33,716 nucleotides of DNA. It comes from JACQFZ01 sp036396275 (GTDB lineage: Bacteria > Pseudomonadota > Gammaproteobacteria > Acidiferrobacterales > Sulfurifustaceae). Within the stretch, counting starts at the first letter, position 1; every line of letters begins with the position of its first letter. Position numbers and translations under genes: made by a program. The stretch is from positions 1 to 33,716 of the forward strand of contig DASWLD010000141.1 in assembly GCA_036396275.1 (NCBI GenBank), written 5' to 3'. This document shows, piece after piece, positions 8,068 through 15,229 of this stretch. Under the pieces are notes generated by a model. That model saw only the letters and a list, made by a program, of their open reading frames with translations. It ran no database searches and was not told the origin of the DNA.

Positions 8068-9786
8068 TTATTGGTTGGTGATGCGCTCGATTTCTTCCAG
8101 ACTGGTGACTCCGTCCCGGACCTTTTGCAGGCCAGACCGGCGCAGGTCGGAAACGCCTTCCTTGTGTGCTTGAACTTCGATATCCCGCTGGTTACCGCCG
8201 CGCATGATAATGTCGCCGATCGCTTCGGACATCGGCATAACCTGGTAGATACCTACTCGCCCTTTATAGCCCTTGTTGCACAGATCGCAACCGGCGGGGC
8301 CGTAAACCGTCAGCTTTCCTATCTCGCTCGGCTGAAACCCGGCCTTTAATAGCGCCTGTTCGGGTACTTCCAGCGGGACTTTACAGCCCGTACACAGCCT
8401 GCGCGCCAGCCGTTGGGCGATGATCAGATTTACCGCCGAAGCGATATTGAACGGCGGTACACCCATGTTGACGAGTCGCGTTAAAGTCGCGGGCGCATCA
8501 TTCGTATGCAGTGTCGATAACACCATATGACCGGTTTGCGCGGCCTTAATGGCGATCTCCGCGGTTTCAAGATCGCGAACTTCGCCGACCATGATGATGT
8601 CTGGATCTTGACGTAAGAATGCGCGCAGCGAATTCGCAAAATTGAGACCTGCTTTCTCGTTGATGTTTACCTGATTGATGCCGTTCACGTTGATTTCGAC
8701 CGGGTCTTCGGCCGTCGAGATGTTTGTGCCCGGAACGTTCAAAATGTTGAGCGCCGTATAAAGTGTCACCGTCTTACCGCTACCGGTTGGTCCCGTCACG
8801 AGAACCATTCCGTACGGGCGATGAATCGCTTCCATGAATGCGTGCTTTTGCGCTTCCTCGAAACCGAGTTTTTCGGCGCCCAGTGTCGCCGAACTGGGAT
8901 CGAGAATACGCATGACTACCTTCTCTCCCCACAGGGTAGGAAGGGTACTGACGCGAAAATCTATGGCCCGGTTTTTCGAGATACGCATCTTCATGCGGCC
9001 GTCCTGCGGGACGCGCCGCTCGGCAATGTCGAGACGGGAGAGAATCTTTATGCGCGCGCAAATGCGCGCGGCCAGCGCCAGGGGCGGACTCGCAACCTCA
9101 TTCAACACGCCGTCCTGTCGATACCGCACACGGTACGTTTTTTCATACGGTTCGACGTGAATATCTGAAGCCCCGCGATTGATCGCGTCCATAAGGACTT
9201 TATTGACGAACTTTACGATCGGCGTGTCGTTGACGCCTTCCTCGCCGGTACCGGCTCCGTCCTTTTCTTCCTGGCCGGCGACGATCTCAAGATTTTCCAG
9301 GCTGTCGTCGCCGGCGATGTCCATCAGCGTCGTGTCCGCCGCTTCCAGACACTTCTCGATCGCCGTCGCGAGCTTGTCTTCCTCGACGAGGATCGCATCG
9401 CTACCGAGGCCGGTGTGAAACTTAATTTCGTCGAGAGCTTGGAGATTCGTCGGGTCGGCGATGGCGACATACAGGCGCGTACCGCGCTTGTGCAGCGGCA
9501 GCACATGGTGCCGCCGCAGAATTTTTTCATCGACCAACTTGATTGGCGCGGATTCGAGATCCAGCGAATTGACGTCGAACAGCGGAACGCCGAATTCCTC
9601 GGACGCGACCCGGGCGATCACCTTCGCGTCGAGCTTCTTGCTGTCGACCAATTGGGCGACAAACGGAACCTTATTGTTCTGCGCCTCGGCTTGAATGCGC
9701 TCGGCATCGGCCGGCGTGAGCAGATTGTCGCGCACTAATCGCAGCGCCAATCCGCTCAGATTGGGGGTCGGATTTACAGTTGCCAT
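8068..9786 (-). CDS. pilB: Type IV pilus assembly ATPase PilB
   Basis: PilB is the hexameric cytoplasmic ATPase that powers pilin polymerisation. The 572-residue protein has an N-terminal MshEN/GspE_N region (residues 1-160) and a C-terminal secretion ATPase domain. Walker A is GPTGSGKT with K338; Walker B/Asp-box residues are in IIMVGEVRDLETAEIA and the His box is in TGHMVLSTLHTNDAP. A tetracysteine zinc motif follows (CTGCK ... CDLCNKG), typical of PilB rather than PilT. No pilin gene (pilA) is next to it, unlike the Pseudomonas order; the adjacent gene on the other side is divergent. Regulation is unclear, with only a weak promoter candidate upstream. Confidence 0.97.
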   Translation of the reverse strand: MATVNPTPNLSGLALRLVRDNLLTPADAERIQAEAQNNKVPFVAQLVDSKKLDAKVIARVASEEFGVPLFDVNSLDLESAPIKLVDEKILRRHHVLPLHKRGTRLYVAIADPTNLQALDEIKFHTGLGSDAILVEEDKLATAIEKCLEAADTTLMDIAGDDSLENLEIVAGQEEKDGAGTGEEGVNDTPIVKFVNKVLMDAINRGASDIHVEPYEKTYRVRYRQDGVLNEVASPPLALAARICARIKILSRLDIAERRVPQDGRMKMRISKNRAIDFRVSTLPTLWGEKVVMRILDPSSATLGAEKLGFEEAQKHAFMEAIHRPYGMVLVTGPTGSGKTVTLYTALNILNVPGTNISTAEDPVEINVNGINQVNINEKAGLNFANSLRAFLRQDPDIIMVGEVRDLETAEIAIKAAQTGHMVLSTLHTNDAPATLTRLVNMGVPPFNIASAVNLIIAQRLARRLCTGCKVPLEVPEQALLKAGFQPSEIGKLTVYGPAGCDLCNKGYKGRVGIYQVMPMSEAIGDIIMRGGNQRDIEVQAHKEGVSDLRRSGLQKVRDGVTSLEEIERITNQ

Positions 9787-9848
9787 CGGTTACCGTTGAT
9801 TGGTGCCGTTTCAGGAGACGCTTGAGCCGGCCTCTGACTTATAAAGAA

Positions 9849-9878
9849 ATACTAGTGCACTCAGGCGAGTTGCGCCAA
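9849..9878 (-). promoter_or_regulatory. weak candidate promoter for pilB
   Basis: On the minus strand TTGGCG (complement of 9873-9878) and TAGTAT (complement of 9849-9854) are 18 bases apart. Each matches the sigma-70 consensus at 4 of 6 positions. I looked for a sigma-54 GG-N10-GC element, as used by some pilin genes, and found no good match. The rest of the 9787-9981 gap shows short G/C-rich inverted repeats (GTCGGAC near 9882 and GTCCGAC near 9924) but no gene. Confidence 0.22.
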
Positions 9879-9981
9879 AACGGTCGGACAGCCGTTGCGC
9901 GAGGTTGAGCCGGTCCGACGCCGTGAGCCGGACGACAAATCTCCCAGTAGTGGAGCGCGGCTGGGGTGTACTCACGCAAGT

Positions 9982-10010
9982 TTGACCAATACGAGAACTA
10001 TGTTTAGAAT
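9982..10010 (+). promoter_or_regulatory. strong sigma-70 promoter of the rubrerythrin operon
   Basis: TTGACC (9982-9987) and TAGAAT (10005-10010) are separated by exactly 17 bases; each matches consensus at 5 of 6 positions. The -10 element lies inside the palindrome at 10002-10020, so a bound repressor would block RNA polymerase. The expected transcript start is near 10017, giving a leader of about 60 bases. Confidence 0.75.
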
Positions 10011-10020
10011 CATTCTAAAC
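10002..10020. promoter_or_regulatory. PerR/Fur-family operator-like palindrome
   Basis: GTTTAGAATCATTCTAAAC is a perfect 9-1-9 inverted repeat. Its inner 15 bases, TTAGAATCATTCTAA, closely resemble the 7-1-7 PerR box TTATAATNATTATAA. It covers the -10 element of the promoter before a peroxide-defence-type gene, which is the classic repressor position. Which Fur-family member binds (PerR, Fur or another) is inference; no regulator gene is in the window. Confidence 0.7.
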
Positions 10021-10079
10021 TTATTTCCAGCGGTGAAATACCGGTAGTTACTTCAACAGTCTAATAGGAGTGGTCCAGC

Positions 10080-10502
10080 ATGAAATCTCTTGGCGGCAGC
10101 AAGACGGAAGAAAATCTCAAGGCGGCGTTCGCCGGCGAATCGCAAGCCAATCGTCGGTACTTGTACTTCGCGGCCAAGGCCGACGTCGAAGGTTTCAACG
10201 ACGTTTCCGCGGTGTTTCGTTCGACGGCCGAGGGTGAAACCGGCCACGCGCACGGGCATCTCGAGTATCTCGAGGCAGTGGGTGATCCAGCGACCGGTCT
10301 GCCCATCGGTTCCACCAGTAACAACCTGAAGGCGGCTATCGCCGGAGAAACCCACGAGTACACCGATATGTATCCGGGAATGGCCAAGTCGGCCCGTGAC
10401 GAGGGTTTCGGCGAAATCGCCGACTGGTTCGAAACGCTGGCCAAGGCCGAGCGCTCGCACGCGAACCGGTTCCAGAAGGCTCTCGACACCCTAGGTAAGT
10501 AA
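10080..10502 (+). CDS. Rubrerythrin-family diiron protein without rubredoxin domain
   Basis: The 140-residue protein is a ferritin-like four-helix bundle. Metal ligands of rubrerythrin are all present at matching spacing: E20, E53 with H56 (EGETGH), E90/E93 and E124 with H127 (AERSH). The rubredoxin-like Cys4 domain found at the C-terminus of classical rubrerythrins is missing, as in sulerythrin and short erythrins. Such proteins reduce hydrogen peroxide at the diiron centre using electrons from a partner. A strong ribosome site (AGGAG at 10066-10070) precedes the ATG by nine bases. It is the first gene of a unit with a GlpC/HdrD-like Fe-S protein and DUF3501, behind a PerR-like operator. Peroxidase activity is inferred. 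Confidence 0.93.
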   Translation: MKSLGGSKTEENLKAAFAGESQANRRYLYFAAKADVEGFNDVSAVFRSTAEGETGHAHGHLEYLEAVGDPATGLPIGSTSNNLKAAIAGETHEYTDMYPGMAKSARDEGFGEIADWFETLAKAERSHANRFQKALDTLGK

Positions 10503-10531
10503 TCTCCCAAGGCATCATCGGAGTCACAGCG

Positions 10532-10554
10532 CCCCGCCGAATTCGGCGGCGGGG
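10532..10554 (+). other. GC-rich hairpin between rubrerythrin and the Fe-S gene
   Basis: CCCCGCCG (10532-10539) pairs with CGGCGGGG (10547-10554) around a 7-base loop; an alternative register gives CCGCCG-AATT-CGGCGG. There is no following T run, so it is not a standard terminator. It may protect the rubrerythrin mRNA 3' end or lower downstream expression. A GGAG ribosome site follows at 10558-10561. Confidence 0.5.
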
Positions 10555-10567
10555 TGCGGAGCTGTCT

Positions 10568-11914
10568 ATGTCTGACACCACAGGTGTTCGCCGCGAAGGG
10601 AGCCTCGAAGCCCCCACGCGCCATCCGATCGAGTGGCAAACAGCGTCGTTCTACGATGAACCGAATCTCTTTAAGGAATTAGAACGGGTATACGACATCT
10701 GTCACGGGTGTCGGCGCTGTTTTAGCCTGTGCAACGCGTTTCCCACCTTGTTCGATCTTATCGACAACTCTGAATCGTTGGAGTTGAACGGCGTCGCGAA
10801 AAGCGATTATTGGAAGGTAGTCGATCACTGTTACCTGTGTGACATGTGCTACATGACCAAGTGTCCCTACGTGCCGCCGCATCCCTGGAACGTCGACTTC
10901 CCGCATCTGATGCTGCGTGCCAAGGCGGTGAGGTTCAAACAAAGCGGTGCGCGTCCGCGCGACCGGTTGCTGACGAGCACCGACTTGGTCGGCCGACTTG
11001 CCGGAATTCCGGTCGTGACGCAGACCGTTAACGCGGCGAACAAGAGCCCGGTCGTACGTGGATTGCTGGAGAAGGGTGTCGGCATCCATGCCGATGCGGT
11101 CGTGCCGACGTATCATACGAAGACGCTTCGTAAACGCGCGAAACAACGCGAAGTGCTGCCGAGCGAGCCCGTACCGTCGAGCCATACGCGGGGGCGTGTC
11201 GTACTGTTCGCCACTTGCTACGGCAACTACAACGCACCGGAGATCGGCGAAGATCTGATTCGCGTATTCGAATACAACGGCATCCCGGTTCGGATCGCCG
11301 AAAGCGAGCGCTGCTGCGGCATGCCAAAGCTCGAGTTGGGCGATCTGGAAACCGTGGCGCGGCTCAAGGATCAGAACATCCCCGTACTCGCGCGGCTCGC
11401 CGATGAAGGCTGGGACATCGTCGCTCCGGTTCCGTCCTGTGTTCTCATGTTCAAACAGGAGTTGCCGCTAATGTTCCCCGATGATGCGGCGGTGCAAAGG
11501 GTCAGAAACGCCATCTTTGATCCCTTCGAATACCTGATGCTACGCAAGTCCGAAGGCAAGCTACGAACCGATTTTCGGAAGCCGCTTGGCAAAGTCGCGT
11601 ATCACGTTCCCTGTCATTTGCGTGTCCAGAACCTTGGCTTGAAGACGCGCGACTTGCTCGCGCTTGTTCCCGGAACGCAGATTGATGTTATCGAGCGGTG
11701 CACAGGGCATGACGGCACTTACGCGGTGAAGCGGGAATCGCACGAGGTGTCGATGAAGATCTGTGCTCCGGTCGTCAGCCGAGTACAGGGCGCGGAAGCC
11801 GACCACTACGCGAGCGACTGTCCCATGGCCGGGCACCAGATCGAAAACGGCTTGCGCGACGGCCGCAAGCCCGAGCATCCGTTGTCCCTGTTACGCCAGG
11901 CGTACGGCATCTAG
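10568..11914 (+). CDS. GlpC/HdrD-like Fe-S oxidoreductase (two 4Fe-4S motifs, CCG domains)
   Basis: The 448-residue protein has two ferredoxin-type cysteine sets: C45, C48, C51, C55 (CHGCRRCFSLC) and C88, C91, C94, C99 (CYLCDMCYMTKCP). Two CCG-type domains follow: the first with C217, C249-C250 and C291, the second with C349, a single C378 (RCTG instead of CCG) and C418. The layout is that of glycerol-3-phosphate dehydrogenase subunit C and heterodisulfide reductase subunit D, which pass electrons between quinone or thiol partners and a redox subunit. No glpA/glpB or hdr genes are near. I do not see membrane helices. Sitting between rubrerythrin and DUF3501, it plausibly supplies electrons to the diiron protein; this is inference. 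Confidence 0.88.
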   Translation: MSDTTGVRREGSLEAPTRHPIEWQTASFYDEPNLFKELERVYDICHGCRRCFSLCNAFPTLFDLIDNSESLELNGVAKSDYWKVVDHCYLCDMCYMTKCPYVPPHPWNVDFPHLMLRAKAVRFKQSGARPRDRLLTSTDLVGRLAGIPVVTQTVNAANKSPVVRGLLEKGVGIHADAVVPTYHTKTLRKRAKQREVLPSEPVPSSHTRGRVVLFATCYGNYNAPEIGEDLIRVFEYNGIPVRIAESERCCGMPKLELGDLETVARLKDQNIPVLARLADEGWDIVAPVPSCVLMFKQELPLMFPDDAAVQRVRNAIFDPFEYLMLRKSEGKLRTDFRKPLGKVAYHVPCHLRVQNLGLKTRDLLALVPGTQIDVIERCTGHDGTYAVKRESHEVSMKICAPVVSRVQGAEADHYASDCPMAGHQIENGLRDGRKPEHPLSLLRQAYGI

Positions 11915-11926
11915 CGAGCGTCGACC

Positions 11927-12517
11927 GTGCAACCGCTCAAGCGCGAAGACCTCTATCCATTGGAGCAATACGCCGCCCGGCGCGCACAGTTCCGCGCCGA
12001 GGTGATGGCGCACAAGCGCGATCGCCAGGTGGCCGTCGGCCCAAACGCGACGCTTTCTTTCGAAGATCGTCTGACCATGCAATACCAAGTCCAGGAAATG
12101 CTTCGAGCCGAGCGCATTTTCGAACCCGCCGGCATCGAGGAAGAGCTCGCCGCCTATAATCCACTGATTCCCGAGGGGACCAACTGGAAAGCCACCCTGA
12201 TGTTGGAATTCCCCGATGTGGACGAGCGGCGCGCGGCGCTGGCGCGGCTTAAGGGTATCGAGTCCCGCGTGTGGGCGCGCGTCGCCGGCCACGAGCCGAT
12301 CTACGCGATCGCGGACGAAGACCTCGATCGCACGAACGCGGACAAGACATCGTCGGTACACTTTCTGCGTTTTGAACTTCGCCCGGACATGATCCGCGCG
12401 GCGAAGCGGGGTGCCGCGATCGCGCTCGGCATCGACCACAAAGCCTATCGCCACACACTTGACCCGGTGCCCGCGAACGTCCGCGGCTCGCTCGCGGCCG
12501 ACCTCCAAGAAAACTGA
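11927..12517 (+). CDS. DUF3501 family protein
   Basis: The 196-residue product matches my recollection of the DUF3501 family: MQPLKREDLYPLEQYAARR at the start, then a conserved FEDRLTMQYQVQEMLR segment and VHFLRFEL near residue 145. No signal peptide, membrane helix or cysteine metal motif is visible; it looks soluble and cytoplasmic. The start is a GTG at 11927, 12 bases after the Fe-S gene, so the two are probably co-translated. DUF3501 genes are, to my knowledge, commonly found beside this rubrerythrin/Fe-S pair, but I know of no assigned biochemical role. A small inverted repeat (GATCG...CGATC) follows the stop without a T run. Confidence 0.85.
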   Translation: MQPLKREDLYPLEQYAARRAQFRAEVMAHKRDRQVAVGPNATLSFEDRLTMQYQVQEMLRAERIFEPAGIEEELAAYNPLIPEGTNWKATLMLEFPDVDERRAALARLKGIESRVWARVAGHEPIYAIADEDLDRTNADKTSSVHFLRFELRPDMIRAAKRGAAIALGIDHKAYRHTLDPVPANVRGSLAADLQEN

Positions 12518-12616
12518 TCGCAACTAACGATCGGCATCGCCCGCCCGACATCCGTCGGTGCGCACGGCCTACGCTTGCTCGAACACGCCAGTCGGGTCCT
12601 GTATACTTCGCGCCCG

Positions 12617-12691
12617 ATGCTGCATGCCTATACTTATTCTGCATCGTCGGTGTCGATGCCAACCACCCGCCAACCCCTTGGCTTCGCATGA
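12617..12691 (+). CDS. possible 24-codon leader ORF overlapping the parE start
   Basis: An ATG nine bases after a TATACT (12602-12607) opens a 24-codon frame, beginning MLHAYTYS, whose TGA overlaps the parE ATG in an ATGA arrangement. A second TATACT is at 12629-12634. No ribosome site is seen, and the -35 elements are poor. It could be a coupled leader peptide or chance; treat as a weak call. Confidence 0.2.
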   Translation: MLHAYTYSASSVSMPTTRQPLGFA

Positions 12692-14583
12692 GCACTGCCT
12701 ACGACTCCTCCGCGATTGAAGTTCTGACCGGCCTCGAACCGGTGCGCCGGCGTCCGGGCATGTATACCCAAACCGAGCGGCCGAACCATCTGGCCCAGGA
12801 AGTCGTCGACAACAGCGTCGATGAGGCGATCGCCGGTTTTGCCAAGAACATCGGGGTAATACTGCACGCCGACGGATCGGTCTCGGTCGTGGACGACGGT
12901 CGCGGCATGCCGGTCGACAAGCACAAGGGCGAGAAGGTTTCCGGCGTCGAAGTGATCCTGACGCGTCTGCACGCCGGCGCTAAGTTTTCCAACAAGAACT
13001 ACACGTATTCCGGCGGTTTGCACGGCGTCGGCGTTTCCGTGGTTAACGCACTGTCGAAGAAACTCGAAGTGCGCGTGCGTCGCGACGGCAAGGAATATCG
13101 CATGACCTTCGCCGACGGCCAAAAGACGTCGGAATTGCGCGTGGTTGGTACCGTTGGCAAGCGCGACACCGGCAGCACGGTGCGCTTTTGGCCGGATCCT
13201 AAATTTTTCGACACGGCGAAGTTTCACGTCCCGAGCCTAAAGCACCTGTTGCGCGCGAAGGCCGTGCTGTGCCCGGGACTGCACGTGCACTTCGAGAACG
13301 AATCGGCGAAGGCCGACAACGAGGGCTGGCAGTACCAAGAGGGTTTAAAGGAATACTTGTCGACCGAGGTCGGCAAAACCGAGCGTATTCCGCAGGAGCC
13401 GTTCTGCGGACAGTTCAAAGGCGGTAGCGAAGAAGTCGATTGGGCGGTTCTATGGTTGCCGGACGACGACGATCTGCCGACTCGCGAAAGTTACGTGAAT
13501 TTGATACCAACCGTGCAGGATGGCACTCACGTCAACGGCTTTCGAACCGGACTGACCGAAGCGCTGCGCGAATTCTGCGAGTTCCGTAGTTGGCTGCCGC
13601 GCGGTGTCAAGCTCGCGCCCGAGGACGTCTGGGCGCGCGCGGGTTACGTGCTTTCGCTCAAGATGCGCGACCCGCAGTTTTCCGGACAAACGAAGGAACG
13701 CCTGTCATCGCGCGACGCGGCGGCGTTCGTCGGCGGCGTTACCAAGGACGCGTTCAGCATCTGGCTCGCGCAACATGTCGCCGATGCCGAGCGGATCGCC
13801 CAGCTCGCGATCGCCGCGGCACAGGCGAGACTCAAAGCGGATAAGCGCATCGAGCGCAAGAAAATCGGCAGCGGGCCCGCGCTTCCGGGCAAACTTTCCG
13901 ACTGCACGATGCAAGACCTGTCTCGCACCGAATTGTTTCTGGTCGAAGGCGATTCCGCCGGTGGCTCGGCCAAGCAGGCGCGCAATCGCGAGTTTCAGGC
14001 GGTGCTGCCGCTGCGGGGCAAGATTCTGAACACCTGGGAAGTCGAATCCGCCGAAGTACTCGGTTCGCAAGAGGTGCATGACATCGCGGTCGCGCTCGGC
14101 ATCGACCCGGGCGTGAGCAAACTCGACGGACTCCGTTACGGCAAGATCTGCATATTGGCCGACGCCGATTCCGACGGCGCGCATATCGCGACACTCTTAT
14201 GCGCGCTGTTCGTCAAGCATTTCCGCTCGCTGGTTGAGGACGGGCGCGTCCATGTCGCGATGCCGCCGCTTTTCCGCGTCGACGTGGGCAAAGACGTCTA
14301 TTACGCGTTGGACGAAGCCGAGAAGAAGGGTATTCTCGACCGACTCGAAGCCGAGAAACGTTCCGCCAAGCCGATCATCACCCGCTTCAAGGGGCTGGGC
14401 GAAATGAATCCGATTCAACTTCGCGAGACCACGATGGATCCCGACACGCGCCGTCTCGTGCGATTGGAGCTCGGCGATGCCAAAGGAACGCAAAAGCTGC
14501 TCGACATGCTACTCGCGAAGAAACGTGCCGCCGATCGAAAGACGTGGCTTGAGAAGAAAGGCGACAAGGCGGATGTTTTCTGA
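12688..14583 (+). CDS. parE: DNA topoisomerase IV subunit B (ParE)
   Basis: ParE is the ATPase subunit of topoisomerase IV, which with ParC unlinks replicated chromosomes. At 631 residues it is the E. coli ParE size and far shorter than typical GyrB of this phylum. The GHKL ATP site shows EVVDNSVDEA (residues 38-47), DDGRGMP and GGLHGVGVSVVNALS; the TOPRIM domain begins EGDSAGGSA with E420 and contains DADSDGAH. The RPNHLAQEVVDNS segment is typical of ParE. parC is about 650 bases downstream, separated by a repeat and a small SRPBCC gene. The ATG at 12688 gives the expected N-terminus. Confidence 0.97.
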   Translation: MSTAYDSSAIEVLTGLEPVRRRPGMYTQTERPNHLAQEVVDNSVDEAIAGFAKNIGVILHADGSVSVVDDGRGMPVDKHKGEKVSGVEVILTRLHAGAKFSNKNYTYSGGLHGVGVSVVNALSKKLEVRVRRDGKEYRMTFADGQKTSELRVVGTVGKRDTGSTVRFWPDPKFFDTAKFHVPSLKHLLRAKAVLCPGLHVHFENESAKADNEGWQYQEGLKEYLSTEVGKTERIPQEPFCGQFKGGSEEVDWAVLWLPDDDDLPTRESYVNLIPTVQDGTHVNGFRTGLTEALREFCEFRSWLPRGVKLAPEDVWARAGYVLSLKMRDPQFSGQTKERLSSRDAAAFVGGVTKDAFSIWLAQHVADAERIAQLAIAAAQARLKADKRIERKKIGSGPALPGKLSDCTMQDLSRTELFLVEGDSAGGSAKQARNREFQAVLPLRGKILNTWEVESAEVLGSQEVHDIAVALGIDPGVSKLDGLRYGKICILADADSDGAHIATLLCALFVKHFRSLVEDGRVHVAMPPLFRVDVGKDVYYALDEAEKKGILDRLEAEKRSAKPIITRFKGLGEMNPIQLRETTMDPDTRRLVRLELGDAKGTQKLLDMLLAKKRAADRKTWLEKKGDKADVF

Positions 14584-14606
14584 CAACGTCCGTTTCCGTA
14601 CCCTTG

Positions 14607-14725
14607 CCCCCTCTCCCCGTCTATTCCCGCCGGGGTGCGCAAACTTCCGCGCACCCGCTCGACAGCGCGAGTGTCCACCGGACACTCGCGACTGCCCTGT
14701 CTCGCCTCCCGCGAGGGGAGAGGGG
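14607..14725. repeat. structured repeat element with nested hairpins
   Basis: A perfect 12-bp inverted repeat, CCCCCTCTCCCC at 14607-14618 and GGGGAGAGGGGG at 14714-14725, encloses two inner hairpins. The first is GGGTGCGC...GCGCACCC around 14633-14655. The second is an 11-bp stem (14666-14676 with 14680-14690; arms CGCGAGTGTCC and GGACACTCGCG). The inner double hairpin and its GACT..CTCGCC tail recur at 18282-18360. The element fills most of the parE-to-SRPBCC gap (14584-14791); no gene is seen here. Confidence 0.75.
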
Positions 14726-14791
14726 GAGTTGGTGGGAATATACATTTCGGTCGGCGACAAAGCGGACGTGCTCTGAGGTCGGGGCAGACAC

Positions 14792-15229
14792 ATGACCACC
14801 ATCAAGACCACGATCGACATCGCCGCATCGCCGGAAATAGTGTGGCGAGTGTTGACGAATTTTCCCGCCTACGCGACGTGGAATCCGTTCATTCGCGAGA
14901 TTCACGGCAAACCGCAGCAGGGCGCCAGGCTTAAAGTCCGCATGCGGCTGTCGAAGAAAAGCTCGCACCGCTTCTCGCCGCGAATCATCAAGGCCGTCCC
15001 GGCGTCCGAATTGCACTGGCTCGGCAAGATGTGGTTCGGCGGCCTGTTCGATGGCGAACACGCCTTCATTATCGTGCCGAACGGCGTGAACGGCGTACGG
15101 TTCATACAGCGCGAGCAATTCAGCGGTTTGCTCGCGCCGATCATTCTTCCCTTCATCGCCAAAAAAACCGAGGAGGCGTTTGGGCGCATGAACAAGGCGT
15201 TGAAGAAAGCGGCCGAGGGTTTGCACTGA
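14792..15229 (+). CDS. SRPBCC (START-like/polyketide cyclase) domain protein
   Basis: The 145-residue protein begins with the SRPBCC signature (TTIDIAASPEIVWRVLTNFPAYATWNPFI, of which the I-x-A-x-x-x-x-V-W and W-N-P positions are diagnostic). It continues with alternating beta strands and ends in a long amphipathic helix. Members form a helix-grip pocket for hydrophobic ligands; the ligand here is unknown. There is no signal peptide. The stop TGA shares its last base with the parC ATG, so translation is likely coupled to parC. Its presence between parE and parC is not part of the usual topoisomerase locus and its link to the enzyme is unclear. Confidence 0.85.
   Translation: MTTIKTTIDIAASPEIVWRVLTNFPAYATWNPFIREIHGKPQQGARLKVRMRLSKKSSHRFSPRIIKAVPASELHWLGKMWFGGLFDGEHAFIIVPNGVNGVRFIQREQFSGLLAPIILPFIAKKTEEAFGRMNKALKKAAEGLH

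Noticed and set aside
15031..15228. GTG-initiated 66-residue extension of ParC
   Set aside because: It lies within the SRPBCC gene in another frame and has no ParC similarity; the ATG at 15229 gives the family start.
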